Source: an uncultured bacterium (GTDB taxonomy: Bacteria; Actinomycetota; Coriobacteriia; Coriobacteriales; Coriobacteriaceae). Taken from it: DNA of 33,464 nucleotides. Shown here piece after piece: positions 8,007-15,584 of this stretch. The notes under the pieces are model-generated. The model ran no database searches. It had not been told where the DNA came from and saw only the letters and a program-made list of their open reading frames with translations. Positions within the stretch are counted from its first letter, which is position 1. Each line of letters begins with the position of its first letter. The stretch covers positions 1-33,464 of the forward strand of contig CAJMNK010000016.1 in the NCBI GenBank assembly GCA_905214905.1, in the 5' to 3' direction. The position numbers and the translations under genes are program-made.

Positions 8007-8543
8007 ATGGGTCTGTTTGACATGTTCAAGAAGAAGGCTGAGCCCGCGGCTGCCGCTGCTCCGTCCTCCATCTCTGCTTCTGCCGGCGCCGACGTGCTGT
8101 GCTCGCCCGTCAAGGGCAAGGTCATCAAGATGGCCGACGTGCCCGATCCCGTCTTTGGCGGCGAGGTTCTGGGCAAGGGCTGCGCTGTGTGGCCCGAGGA
8201 CGATCTGGTCTACGCTCCCTGCGACGGCAAGGTGACCGTCACCATGGGTCACGCCGTGGGCCTGCAGTCCGATAGCGGCATCGAGGTCCTGGTGCACGTT
8301 GGCGTCGATACCGTCAACATGAACGGTGATGGCTTCGAGGGCTTCGTCAAGGCCGACGACGTCGTTAAGGCTGGCCAGCCCATGCTCAAGATCGACCGCG
8401 CCAAGATCGCCGCTGCCGGTTACAAGGACTGCGTCGTTGTGGCCGTGTCCAACACCGCCGAGTTTGCCGATGTCGAGCTCGCCGTCGAGGCCGACTCCGC
8501 TGTCGCCGCCGGTGACGCCATCGTCAAGGTCGTCCGCAAGTAA
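8007..8543 (+). CDS. Stand-alone PTS glucose-type EIIA
   Basis: Protein of 178 aa with one EIIA-Glc (Crr-like) domain. The phosphorylated histidine is H97 in EVLVHVGVDTV and the partner histidine H82 in MGHAVGL, matching E. coli H90 and H75. Residues 8-27 form an Ala/Pro/Ser-rich linker, like a piece of a multidomain EII. It receives phosphate from HPr and passes it to an EIIB of the glucose or beta-glucoside family encoded elsewhere, and may have a regulatory role. Start 8007 follows AGAGGAG. It has its own promoter and a strong terminator, so it is probably monocistronic. Confidence 0.93.
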   Translation: MGLFDMFKKKAEPAAAAAPSSISASAGADVLCSPVKGKVIKMADVPDPVFGGEVLGKGCAVWPEDDLVYAPCDGKVTVTMGHAVGLQSDSGIEVLVHVGVDTVNMNGDGFEGFVKADDVVKAGQPMLKIDRAKIAAAGYKDCVVVAVSNTAEFADVELAVEADSAVAAGDAIVKVVRK

Positions 8544-8568
8544 ACTGTGGCAACATAAGGATGTACAA

Positions 8569-8599
8569 GGGTGGTCGGGTTATCCGGGCGCCCTTTTTT
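8569..8599 (+). terminator. Rho-independent terminator after the PTS IIA gene
   Basis: A GC-rich hairpin (GGGTGGTCGG paired with CCGGGCGCCC) is followed directly by six T residues at 8594-8599. Confidence 0.85.
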
Positions 8600-8637
8600 A
8601 TTACAATGCGGCGGAACGTTTTATTGCGCGTTGGGCG

Positions 8638-8653
8638 GAACGGTAAACCGTTC
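8638..8653. promoter_or_regulatory. Palindrome GAACGGT-AA-ACCGTTC upstream of the lipoprotein gene
   Basis: Perfect 7-bp arms with a 2-base spacer, 33 bases upstream of the candidate -35. GGCGGAACG is also repeated directly at about 8620 and 8634. It could be an operator; no regulator is identified. Confidence 0.4.
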
Positions 8654-8685
8654 GGACGTTAAATCGAGCCGACTGCGCTTTTGCT

Positions 8686-8715
8686 TTGCCCGGGGTGTTC
8701 GTTAGCGGCTAGTAT
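8686..8715 (+). promoter_or_regulatory. Candidate promoter of the lipoprotein gene
   Basis: TTGCCC (8686-8691), 18-base spacer, TAGTAT (8710-8715), 63 bases before the start codon. Confidence 0.5.
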
Positions 8716-8778
8716 GGCCTTATTGTTACGACGTGCACCGCGCCGGGAAGCGCGGTGCCGCTTGTTGGGAGGAATGTC

Positions 8779-9336
8779 ATGAAGAAGAAGCTGCTGCTTG
8801 CGCCCCTGATGGCTGTTCTGGTCGCGTGCGTGGTTGTGCTTTCCGGCTGCGGAGGCCCTTCGGTTGAGGAACTCATCACCGAGGATCTTACGACGCAGTT
8901 TGACGAGGTCAAGAACGGTGGCGACGACTTCCTCGCCGGCCTGGAAGAGGCCTCGGGCGACGAGTTCGAGCAGCTGGGCATCGATCCCAAGGAGTATGCC
9001 AAGAGCTATCTCGAGGGCTTTGACTACAAGATCGGCGACGTGACGGTCGACGAGGACAAGGGTACCGCAACTGCCGAGGTCACCATTACCTGCAAGTCCA
9101 TGAACCAGATCGTTGAGGATTTTGCCACCCAGTACCAGGAGAAGGTCGCCGCGCTCGATTCGATGCCTTCCGATGACGAGCTGTACAAGATGGCCGGTCA
9201 GGTTATGGTCGATGTGACCAAGGCTGCTAAGACCAAGGACACCAAGGTCACCTTCAAGTACTCCTGCAATGACGACGGCGAGTGGTCTGCCGACGATTCT
9301 GCAACCAACGAGATGATGAATGCCATGATGAGCTAG
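8779..9336 (+). CDS. Secreted lipoprotein of unknown function
   Basis: Protein of 185 aa. A lipoprotein signal peptide (KKK, hydrophobic 5-20, lipobox LSGC) puts the acylated cysteine at C24. The mature part is acidic and helical (VEELITEDLTTQFDEV...) with a beta stretch DVTVDEDKGTATAEVTITCK. It resembles small lipoproteins with DUF5105-like folds, but I do not assign a family. It would be anchored on the outer face of the membrane. Start 8779 is chosen for GGGAGG seven bases upstream. It stands alone between a terminator and a structured repeat that begins four bases after the stop. Confidence 0.85.
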   Translation: MKKKLLLAPLMAVLVACVVVLSGCGGPSVEELITEDLTTQFDEVKNGGDDFLAGLEEASGDEFEQLGIDPKEYAKSYLEGFDYKIGDVTVDEDKGTATAEVTITCKSMNQIVEDFATQYQEKVAALDSMPSDDELYKMAGQVMVDVTKAAKTKDTKVTFKYSCNDDGEWSADDSATNEMMNAMMS

Positions 9337-9339
9337 TTT

Positions 9340-9502
9340 GTTACGCGGTTTTGCCAAACCGCGTAACTGCTCGACGCTGCAAGCCCGCCAGAGCGGCAAT
9401 CTGCCTTTCAACTTCGGCGGCATGACCAGAAGGTCAATGCCGCCTCGTTTCAAGGCACCTTGCTCGCTCTGGCGGGTTTTCGCTGTCGTTGCCAAAACAA
9501 CG
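9340..9502 (+). repeat. Structured repeat A, copy 1
   Basis: In order: hairpin GTTACGCGGTTT / AAACCGCGTAAC with loop TGCC (9340-9367); linker CGACGCTGCAAG; long stem left arm AAGCCCGCCAGAGCGG (9381-9396); inner hairpin GGCGGCATGACC / GGTCAATGCCGCC (9416-9444); CACCTTGCT; right arm CGCTCTGGCGGG (9465-9476); and a small CGTTG/CAACG hairpin (9487-9502). The copy at 24687-24830 keeps the architecture and linkers but changes both stem arms together. It starts four bases after the lipoprotein stop. Confidence 0.8.
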
Positions 9503-9534
9503 GCATCACCTTGGCTGCACACTCATTGGGGGCG

Positions 9535-9614
9535 CTCATTGGGGACGTACTTAAATGAGTAGTCGTTGGGGACGCTCTTGTTTGACTAGTCGTTTAAGAA
9601 CGTCCCCAATGACT
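9535..9614. repeat. Repeat D cluster upstream of the GNAT gene
   Basis: CTCATT...AATGAG (9535-9559) around GGGGACGTACTTA, then AGTCGTTGGGGACGCTCTT (9561-9579) paired with AAGAACGTCCCCAATGACT (9596-9614), 17 of 19 positions complementary. Same family as 637-759. Confidence 0.75.
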
Positions 9615-9723
9615 ATCTCTCCGCCCCCGTGGAATCGGGGGTCGTCTACCGAATGGTTGATGCGGCGGCCCTGCGGCCATGCCACACTCATAGATGGCCT
9701 GACCCAACTTGGAAGGAGCCTCC

Positions 9724-10374
9724 ATGAGCCTTGACAACGTAACCCTGCGCGCCGCCACGCTCGACGACCTGGATGGTATCGCCGCCATCTACAACCGGCT
9801 GTGGTGCAACACGCTACGCAACCGCGGCGACGTCGAAGCTGCCGATTTCTGCGCGCACTTCAACATTGCCATGCAGCTGCAGCGCTCCCCTATCGCGCTC
9901 GTTGCCGAAGCTGAAGGCCGCATCATCGCCGCCTGCTGCATCGGCACCTTCGAAGACGGCAAACCACGCAAAAACCCGACGTGGAAGCCTTGCTACGACG
10001 AGCTATTCGCCCAGGCAACCGAGATGGCAAAGACCGCCGATGCCAAACTCGAGGGCTCGCTCTTTGGCGACAGTCGCGAAAAGGCCACGGCCGATCGCTT
10101 TGCCGCCACGGGCAACGAGTATGCCCAGGGCCAGCTCAACCTGATCATCATTGTGCCCGAGTGGCAGGGCAAGGGACTCGGCCGCGAGCTCATCGACCTT
10201 GCGCGCGCCGAACTCGCCAAAGCCGGGTGCACCAAGTTCTTCCTGATGAGCGACTGCAACTCTGACTGGCAGTTCTACGAGCGCCTCAACATGAAACGCA
10301 TCCTGGAGGATCACAGCCAAGACACCGGCGACGGCTTTATCGTCTACATGTACGGAGGCGACACGCAGGATTAG
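9724..10374 (+). CDS. GNAT-family N-acetyltransferase
   Basis: Protein of 216 aa. Acetyl-CoA-binding motif A is LNLIIIVPEWQGKGLGREL (138-156) with the Q-x-x-G-x-G loop at 148-153. Motif B is DWQFYERLNMKR (181-192), a common GNAT ending. Residues 80-135 are an insertion longer than in minimal GNATs and may form the substrate pocket. It should acetylate a small amine or amino acid; the substrate cannot be told. Start 9724 follows AAGGAG; an upstream ATG at 9709 would bury that site. It is a lone gene between intergenic repeats. Confidence 0.88.
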   Translation: MSLDNVTLRAATLDDLDGIAAIYNRLWCNTLRNRGDVEAADFCAHFNIAMQLQRSPIALVAEAEGRIIAACCIGTFEDGKPRKNPTWKPCYDELFAQATEMAKTADAKLEGSLFGDSREKATADRFAATGNEYAQGQLNLIIIVPEWQGKGLGRELIDLARAELAKAGCTKFFLMSDCNSDWQFYERLNMKRILEDHSQDTGDGFIVYMYGGDTQD

Positions 10375-10428
10375 CCTGTGTGCCGCCTCACGGGCTTTCT
10401 CCAAGACAGCCCAAAGCAATCAGCCACG

Positions 10429-10680
10429 CCAAAAGGGACATGCCAAAAAGAGACAGGTTTATTTTGGCAGGTTTTATCTGGGCGAACGCCAACCGCCGCG
10501 AGGAAGTTGCCTTCCCTCACGGCGGTCTTCTAGCAGCCAAAACCAAGTGAGTAGACTTTTTGCAGGAGGCCGAGCACACCCCGAATCGCCACAGCGCTGA
10601 CCTGCGGTTTTATTGAGCGTTTGGCGCGGTGTGCTCGACAAGTCCAAAAAAGTCTACTCACTTGCATCTGAGGCGCACCG
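10429..10680. repeat. Composite structured repeat E-F-G, copy 1 (about 250 bp)
   Basis: Three parts in order. E: TGCCAAAA...TTTTGGCA with AGACAGGTTTA (10442-10470), then GTTTTATCTGGGC. F: hairpin CCGCCGCGAGG...CCTCACGGCGG (10494-10524). G: outer arms AAGTGAGTAGACTTTTT (10545-10561) and AAAAAAGTCTACTCACTT (10646-10663), inner arms CGAGCACACC and GGTGTGCTCG, and a loop containing CTGACCTGCGG then TTTTATTGAGCGTTTG. A second copy in the same order is at 24416-24680. The gap 10375-10748 holds this repeat and the ATPase terminator, with no gene seen. Confidence 0.85.
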
Positions 10681-10687
10681 GATCGGC

Positions 10688-10726
10688 AAAAAACCGCCGC
10701 GAAAGGGGTCCGATCCTCTTCGCGGC
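10688..10726 (-). terminator. Terminator of the AAA/DUF4143 ATPase gene
   Basis: On the minus strand GCCGCGAA (10726-10719) pairs with TTCGCGGC (10703-10696), followed by GG and a six-T run (10693-10688). Confidence 0.75.
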
Positions 10727-10748
10727 AGTTGTTAATACGCCGAACTTG

Positions 10749-11918
10749 TTATCGCAAAAGCCAATCACGCGCCGAGACCACGCTACAGTCTTTCGACTCA
10801 TACGTTGAATCCACGCGGGCCACAACATAGCGCGCATCTTTTGCAATGTCGATCTCATCGCATACAGCCTGTAAATGGCGGGCGTACTTATCGTGATACG
10901 TTCTGGATGATTTTATTTCGATAGCCTTGGGACTCCCTGAGTTTGTGCAGTCGAGCAAATCGATTTCTCGCTTGCCGTCGTCCCTATAGAAATACAACTC
11001 GGGATTCTCGCCCACGTTGAGATGGCTCTTCGCCGTTTCGGAAACGATGAGGTTTTCGAAAACTGCCCCCAGATAAGGGCTCTCCAAAAGTTGCTCCAGT
11101 GATCCAATTTTGAGCAAGTAGCAGAGCAGCCCCGTGTCGTAAAAATAAAGCTTGGGCGTTTTAGTCAAACGTTTCCTGGCATTTGCATAATAGGGCTGCA
11201 GTGAAAACGTCAGGTAGCTCTGCTCCAGAATAGACAACCAGCTTTTAATGGTCGATACGTTCACACCCGTATCTCGAGAAAGCGAAGATATATTAATGAG
11301 AGCACCGGCGCTCTGGGCAATTATGGACAGAAACTTATGAAACTCCGCTTTATTGCGCACGTCAAGCAAGCCCACAACATCGCGCTCAACATAGGTATCA
11401 ATATAGCTGGGGAAATAAACCGAGGACGGCATTCCGGCGGAACGCAGGCGAGGGTATCCCCCTTCGAGCGCAAACAAATCCACTTCCAACTGCCCCTGCT
11501 GGCCCCTCTCCGCTTCTCGAAACGAAAATGGCAGCAATTTTAAGATCCCGACTCGCCCGGCAAGAGACTGGCCGATGCTTTTCATCATCAAAAAGTTTTG
11601 CGATCCCGTAAGGATGTATTGACCGGCGTCTCCCCGCTCATCCGAAACAACCTGGATCATCGAGAACAAATCCGGGGCGTATTGCGCCTCATCGATGATG
11701 AGTCCGCCCTTTCGGTTGCGGATAAAACTCACCGGATCCTCCAAGGCCGCGCGCCTCGTTTGGGGGTCCTCAAGCGTGACATAGGAATAGTCGGGAAAGG
11801 CATGCCTAACCAGCGTAGACTTACCGCTCTGCCTAGGCCCCGTCAACGACACAACAGGAAACCAACCCGCCATGCGAATGAGCAACTCATGCAAATCCCT
11901 GTTAATGTACTCGGCCAT
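10749..11918 (-). CDS. AAA_14 / DUF4143 family ATPase
   Basis: Protein of 389 aa. N-terminal P-loop ATPase with Walker A GPRQSGKST (27-35) and Walker B GLIIDEAQ (72-79), then sensor region QYILTGSQNFLMMKS. Residues about 190-345 form the DUF4143 region with a winged-helix-like segment (ISSLSRDTGVNVSTIKSWL). The end has KREIDLLD followed by AIEIKSS, a PD-(D/E)xK-like pattern typical of the family. The function of these ATPases is poorly known; many genomes carry many divergent copies. Start 11918 follows AAGGGGC; an upstream ATG at 11993 would lie within the tandem repeats. AT content and codon use look lower in GC than neighbours, hinting at transfer. The only regulatory feature seen is the 23-bp repeat array just upstream. 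Confidence 0.9.
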   Translation of the reverse strand: MAEYINRDLHELLIRMAGWFPVVSLTGPRQSGKSTLVRHAFPDYSYVTLEDPQTRRAALEDPVSFIRNRKGGLIIDEAQYAPDLFSMIQVVSDERGDAGQYILTGSQNFLMMKSIGQSLAGRVGILKLLPFSFREAERGQQGQLEVDLFALEGGYPRLRSAGMPSSVYFPSYIDTYVERDVVGLLDVRNKAEFHKFLSIIAQSAGALINISSLSRDTGVNVSTIKSWLSILEQSYLTFSLQPYYANARKRLTKTPKLYFYDTGLLCYLLKIGSLEQLLESPYLGAVFENLIVSETAKSHLNVGENPELYFYRDDGKREIDLLDCTNSGSPKAIEIKSSRTYHDKYARHLQAVCDEIDIAKDARYVVARVDSTYESKDCSVVSARDWLLR

Positions 11919-11940
11919 ATCAACGCCCCTTATAACGCTG

Positions 11941-12031
11941 TTACCATAATCGTATAGTATCATTTGCCATAATCTTGCAGTAGCGTTTTCCATAATCTTG
12001 TAGTAGTGTTTTCCACAATCTTATAGTAGCC
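11941..12031. repeat. Four 23-bp tandem repeats upstream of the ATPase gene
   Basis: CATAATC (CACAATC in the last unit) recurs at 11945, 11968, 11991 and 12014, exactly 23 bases apart, within units such as TTTTCCATAATCTTGTAGTA. The unit farthest from the gene is the most changed at the core and the nearest unit diverges in its tail. There are no spacers. The array sits 27-113 bases before the start codon, over the expected promoter, so it could be an operator array or control translation or copy number. TATAAG- and TATACG-like -10 sequences occur within units on the minus strand. Confidence 0.85.
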
Positions 12032-12083
12032 CAGTTCAAAAACGTTATTTATAGAGCCGAAATCTCAGACCCTAAATAACAAT

Positions 12084-12120
12084 AGCCACCACAATGGGAA
12101 CTGTCCCCATTGTGGTGGCT
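12084..12120. repeat. Perfect 15-bp hairpin with GGGGACAG core
   Basis: AGCCACCACAATGGG (12084-12098) and CCCATTGTGGTGGCT (12106-12120) are fully complementary. Read on the minus strand the centre is GGGGACAGTTCCC, similar to repeats D and E. It lies 50 bases after the MATE stop; no T-run, so terminator function is uncertain. Confidence 0.8.
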
Positions 12121-12169
12121 TGCAGGCGAGTTGACTTATTCGACTATCGCGGGCCGGCCGTGTCCGAGT

Positions 12170-13546
12170 CTAGAGCGTGGCAAGTCGCTTGGATTCGCGG
12201 ACGGCGAGGGCGATGGAGATAAGACCAGTGATGGCGTCAGCCGCCACCAAGGCAAACCAGACACCCTGAACGCCCATCATGTTGCCAAGCAGGTACATAA
12301 GCGGCACGGAGCAGATCACGTAGCGGAGCAGACCGGTGAACGTGGCGATACCCACCTTCTCAACCGCCTGGAAGTACATCGACATGGTCATGGCAAGATA
12401 GCCCAGAGCCACGGCCAGGATAACGATGCGCGTGGCGTTGGCGGCAACCTCGACGAGCGCCGGGTCGCTACCAGCAAAAAAGGCGCAGACCGGCGTTGCG
12501 GCCACCCATAGCACAGCAGACACCGCAGCAAGCGTCACGACCTGGTACTTAAGCGTGCAGGAGAGTGTTTCCTTGAGGCGCGCCCACGCCTTGGCGCCGG
12601 CGTTGAAGGCGGCAATGGGCTGCAGGCCGTACGAGAAGCACTGGGCGACCATCATGGTAATGTAGAGGATGTAGCCGTTGATCACACCAAAGGCCGCGAT
12701 GTAGAGCGAACCCATGTCGCCGCCGAGCTGGCCAAGCAACGAGTTGGCAACGGTGTTGAAGATGAACGTGGCAGCTTGCACCAAAAAGAACGGGAAACCA
12801 ATCTTGATGATCTGGCCGCAGATGGCCATGTCGAGTTTGAGGTCGGCGGCGCTGATCTGGAGCTGCGACTTCTTACCGCCGATGAACCAGAAGATACCGA
12901 TGGCCCAGATACCGATGGAAAGACCGTAGTACACGCCAGCTCCCATAACGCCAAGCTTGAGCACAAACGTGGAAAGCGCAAGCCAGCAGATAGCGACGAT
13001 GGCAGACACGGTCATGAGGTTGGCCTGGATCTGAACCTTCTCGTCCACACGCATGACGGCGGTGACCATCTGACCAATGACCGTGAGCGGTAGCAGCACG
13101 GAGAAGGTGCGCACGCCGGCAACGGTATCGGCCATGATGTCGGGCGTGGCGCCGAAGAATGCGCAGATGGGCTCGGTAAACACAGCCATCACCACAGCAA
13201 GCAGCACACTCACAATCGTGGTAAGCCAAAAACCCTGGCTAAACGCCTTGCTGGCGCCCTTAATGTCGCCGGCACCCAAAAGGTTGCCCACCACGGCGGG
13301 CACGCCGGTGCCAAACAGGTTGCCAAAGGCCAGGTTAATGTACTCGACCGACATGATGATCGAGACACAGGCCAGGCCGTGTGCGCCCAGGCCCCAACCC
13401 ATCACGAGGCCCTCAAGGACCACCATGATAATCTGGGCGAGCATACCCTGGCCGGTGATGATGGTGTACTTGCGCACCAGGCCGGGAATCGGCTGCGAGG
13501 CAAGCTCACGCTCCTCCTCAACAGCGGCGGTTGCTTCTTCTGCCAT
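12170..13546 (-). CDS. MATE-family efflux transporter
   Basis: Protein of 458 aa with about twelve membrane segments after a 25-residue Glu/Ala-rich cytoplasmic tail. Signature segments include GLVMGWGLGAHGLA, NLAFGNLFGTGVPAVVGNLLGAGD and the second-half counterpart NGYILYITMMVAQCFSYGLQPIAAFNAGA, as in NorM/DinF-type exporters. It should export cationic drugs or metabolites using Na+ or H+. Start 13546 follows AAAGGGGAG; an upstream ATG at 13603 has no such site. It lies 96 bases downstream of the amidohydrolase on the same strand and may be co-transcribed with it. Confidence 0.92.
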   Translation of the reverse strand: MAEEATAAVEEERELASQPIPGLVRKYTIITGQGMLAQIIMVVLEGLVMGWGLGAHGLACVSIIMSVEYINLAFGNLFGTGVPAVVGNLLGAGDIKGASKAFSQGFWLTTIVSVLLAVVMAVFTEPICAFFGATPDIMADTVAGVRTFSVLLPLTVIGQMVTAVMRVDEKVQIQANLMTVSAIVAICWLALSTFVLKLGVMGAGVYYGLSIGIWAIGIFWFIGGKKSQLQISAADLKLDMAICGQIIKIGFPFFLVQAATFIFNTVANSLLGQLGGDMGSLYIAAFGVINGYILYITMMVAQCFSYGLQPIAAFNAGAKAWARLKETLSCTLKYQVVTLAAVSAVLWVAATPVCAFFAGSDPALVEVAANATRIVILAVALGYLAMTMSMYFQAVEKVGIATFTGLLRYVICSVPLMYLLGNMMGVQGVWFALVAADAITGLISIALAVRESKRLATL

Positions 13547-13568
13547 TGTTCTCCCCTTTCCATGAGAG

Positions 13569-13595
13569 ATTGATGAATGGATGAATGAATGGATG
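13569..13595. repeat. Short GAATGGAT simple repeat between amidohydrolase and MATE genes
   Basis: A run of GATGAATG/GAATGGAT units in the 5' leader of the MATE gene. Length variation by slippage is conceivable but the run is short. Confidence 0.5.
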
Positions 13596-13642
13596 GGCGG
13601 CACGCACGGGCTGTGGCACCGCCCGGCGATGCAGCAGCCCCG

Positions 13643-15271
13643 CTAGGCCTCGTAGACCACCTTGCCGGCAATCATCGTGAGAGACGCCGTGGCCTCGAGG
13701 ACCTCAGCCGGTTCGCAGTCAAAGAGGTTGCGGTCGAGCACACAGATATCAGCCTGTTTGCCGCATGCGAGCGTACCGATGCGATCCTCGGCATGCATGG
13801 CGTAGGCGCTGCCGTAGGTGTAGGCGCGCAAGGCCTCGGCCATGGTGATGCGCTCCTGCGGGAACCACCCTTCTGGGTTGGAACCGTCCTCGAGCATGCG
13901 GAAGGCTGCGCCGTACACCTCCTCCATGGGCTCCAAGCCCACAACGGGGAAGTCGCTGCCCAAGTGCACCACGGCACCGCTGGCAAGCAGGCTGTGCAGG
14001 GGCCACGAAAGCGCTGCACGCTCGGGGCCCACGGCATCGTCCTTGGCAAGGTCAGCCATATCGAGCAGCATGTGCCACGGTTGCATGCCGGGGCATATAC
14101 CAAGCTCTGCGTAGCGCGGCAGATCCTCGGGCTGAACCGTCTCGTTGTGCTCCATGGAGTGGCGGCAACCCCGCTTACCATGCAAGCGCTCGCCCTCCTC
14201 AAAGCAATCGAGCACAAAACGCACCGAGCGATCGCCGATCGTATGGACGCGCGTGTCAACGCCCCATTCCTGCGCCCTGACAATGGCGGCACGGATGCGC
14301 TCTGGATCCTCCGCGGGCTCACCGCAGGTATCGGGCGCGTTGGAATAGGGTTCAAGCATCCAAGCGGTGTGGTCGGAGCACACGCCATCAAGAAACTGCT
14401 TAAAGCCGTGCCACTCGACCTGCGTGCCAGGGAAGTTGTACTTGGCCTTGATTTGATCGAGCGTCATGCTCTCGTTCTCAAACAGATCGGTGTACAAAAA
14501 GACGCGCAGCGGCAATTCGTCCTTGGCATTAAGATCCGCAAGCACTGCATACGGGTTTTCCATGCTCACAAACGTAGGATTGACCATGCCGACAGTGGTG
14601 ATGCCAAAGCTGTTAGCGCGCTTTGCCGTCTTGGTAAACGAAGCTTCCGCAACGTCCATCGCGGGGTCGTAGACCTCATCCATAAAGAAGGAGCCGGCAT
14701 TGTTGGAAAACACGCCCGTCAGGTTGCCGTCGGCATCCTTAAGGATCTTGCCGCCTGCGGGATCGGGCGTCTGCGAAGTCACTCCCACCTTGTTGATGGC
14801 ACAGGTATTGGCGCTAAAGGTATGCAGGTCAACCTGCTGCAGGAAGACCGGGCGGTCGGAGATGTATTCATCGATCATCGCGGCCGTGGGCATCTCGGGG
14901 ATATCCCACTGGAACTGAATGATTTGGCAGCCCAGAATCCACTCATTATCGGGATGGGCGTTCGCAAACGCTACAACACGCTCCATCGCCATCTCAAAAC
15001 TGGTGCAATCGATAAGGTTGACGGCAAAATCGGGGTCGGTCATAAACGCACCCTGAGCAAAATGCGTGTGCGAGTCAATCAGGCCAGGCATAACGAGCTG
15101 GTCGCCAAAGTCGCGCACCTCAGTATCGGGGCCGATAAACGGCGCCAAGTGGGCATCGTCACCGCAGGCAACGATCTTATCGCCACGCACGGCAACGCCG
15201 CCCTTAAACGGTTCGATCCCATCGCCGGTAAAAACGGCATTGCTCTTGATTACTACATCAGCCTTCTCCAT
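13643..15271 (-). CDS. Amidohydrolase family 3 (YtcJ-like) metal-dependent hydrolase
   Basis: Protein of 542 aa. Composite beta-sandwich and TIM barrel typical of Amidohydro_3. The N-terminal metal motif HTH is in PGLIDSHTHFAQGA (about 60-73); further motifs are RVHTIGDRSVRFVLDCF, RHSMEHNETVQPED and GSDFPVVGLEP, where the Asp binds metal. No signal peptide, so cytoplasmic. Substrates of this group include N-substituted amides and are not predictable by eye. Start 15271 follows GAGGAG; the open frame extends to 15394 without support. It is preceded on the same strand by a membrane LuxR regulator and followed by a MATE exporter, which suggests a regulated degradation and export set. Confidence 0.88.
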   Translation of the reverse strand: MEKADVVIKSNAVFTGDGIEPFKGGVAVRGDKIVACGDDAHLAPFIGPDTEVRDFGDQLVMPGLIDSHTHFAQGAFMTDPDFAVNLIDCTSFEMAMERVVAFANAHPDNEWILGCQIIQFQWDIPEMPTAAMIDEYISDRPVFLQQVDLHTFSANTCAINKVGVTSQTPDPAGGKILKDADGNLTGVFSNNAGSFFMDEVYDPAMDVAEASFTKTAKRANSFGITTVGMVNPTFVSMENPYAVLADLNAKDELPLRVFLYTDLFENESMTLDQIKAKYNFPGTQVEWHGFKQFLDGVCSDHTAWMLEPYSNAPDTCGEPAEDPERIRAAIVRAQEWGVDTRVHTIGDRSVRFVLDCFEEGERLHGKRGCRHSMEHNETVQPEDLPRYAELGICPGMQPWHMLLDMADLAKDDAVGPERAALSWPLHSLLASGAVVHLGSDFPVVGLEPMEEVYGAAFRMLEDGSNPEGWFPQERITMAEALRAYTYGSAYAMHAEDRIGTLACGKQADICVLDRNLFDCEPAEVLEATASLTMIAGKVVYEA

Positions 15272-15408
15272 GTGAGCCTCCTCAGACGTTTTAGGATGTA
15301 ACGCGGGTACACCGCCCGCGCTGGCTTTCGGTCGGGAGCAAAGCACTCCCGCATCGGCGCGTGCCTGTAAGCCGTACTCAGATGTCTGTCTCACGTCCGC
15401 GGCTTCGC

Positions 15409-15436
15409 GCTATATCCATTGATACACAGGGGCAAA
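15409..15436 (-). promoter_or_regulatory. Candidate promoter of the amidohydrolase gene
   Basis: On the minus strand TTTGCC (15436-15431), 16-base spacer, TATAGC (15414-15409). The leader to ATG 15271 is about 130 bases and contains CGGGTACACCGCCCG-type and GGGAGTGCTTTGCTCCC hairpins. The gap 15272-15584 holds this promoter and the motif at 15491-15506. Confidence 0.5.
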
Positions 15437-15490
15437 CCCATGCCAAGGTCAGGGGCCGCAAACGGTCAGTTTAAGCCGGTTTACACTTTT

Positions 15491-15506
15491 TACCTGCGGG
15501 TTTATT
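15491..15506 (-). promoter_or_regulatory. Motif AATAAACCCGCAGGTA shared with the agu regulatory region
   Basis: Read on the minus strand, AAACCCGCAGGTA is identical to 23280-23292 next to the other membrane LuxR gene. Here it is about 90 bases upstream of the expected transcription start, and a variant TAAACCGGC follows 21 bases downstream. It is a candidate binding site of the LuxR paralogues. Confidence 0.5.
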
Positions 15507-15584
15507 GTCTGAGATTAATGCCGCTTCATTACGCCCAACGGCGCCCGCCTTATCGGCAAGGCTCGCATTCAAGGAAAAATAGGG

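Noticed and set aside
6377..8176. 599-codon open frame on the minus strand
   Set aside because: It runs antisense through the phospho-beta-glucosidase and PTS IIA genes, whose motifs are clear. Long antisense frames are expected in GC-rich DNA.
11941..12031. CRISPR array
   Set aside because: The 23-base units are directly adjacent with no unique spacers, units diverge gradually, and no cas genes are present.
13589..15301. 570-codon open frame on the plus strand
   Set aside because: Antisense shadow of the amidohydrolase; composition is Gly/Val/His-rich without recognisable motifs.
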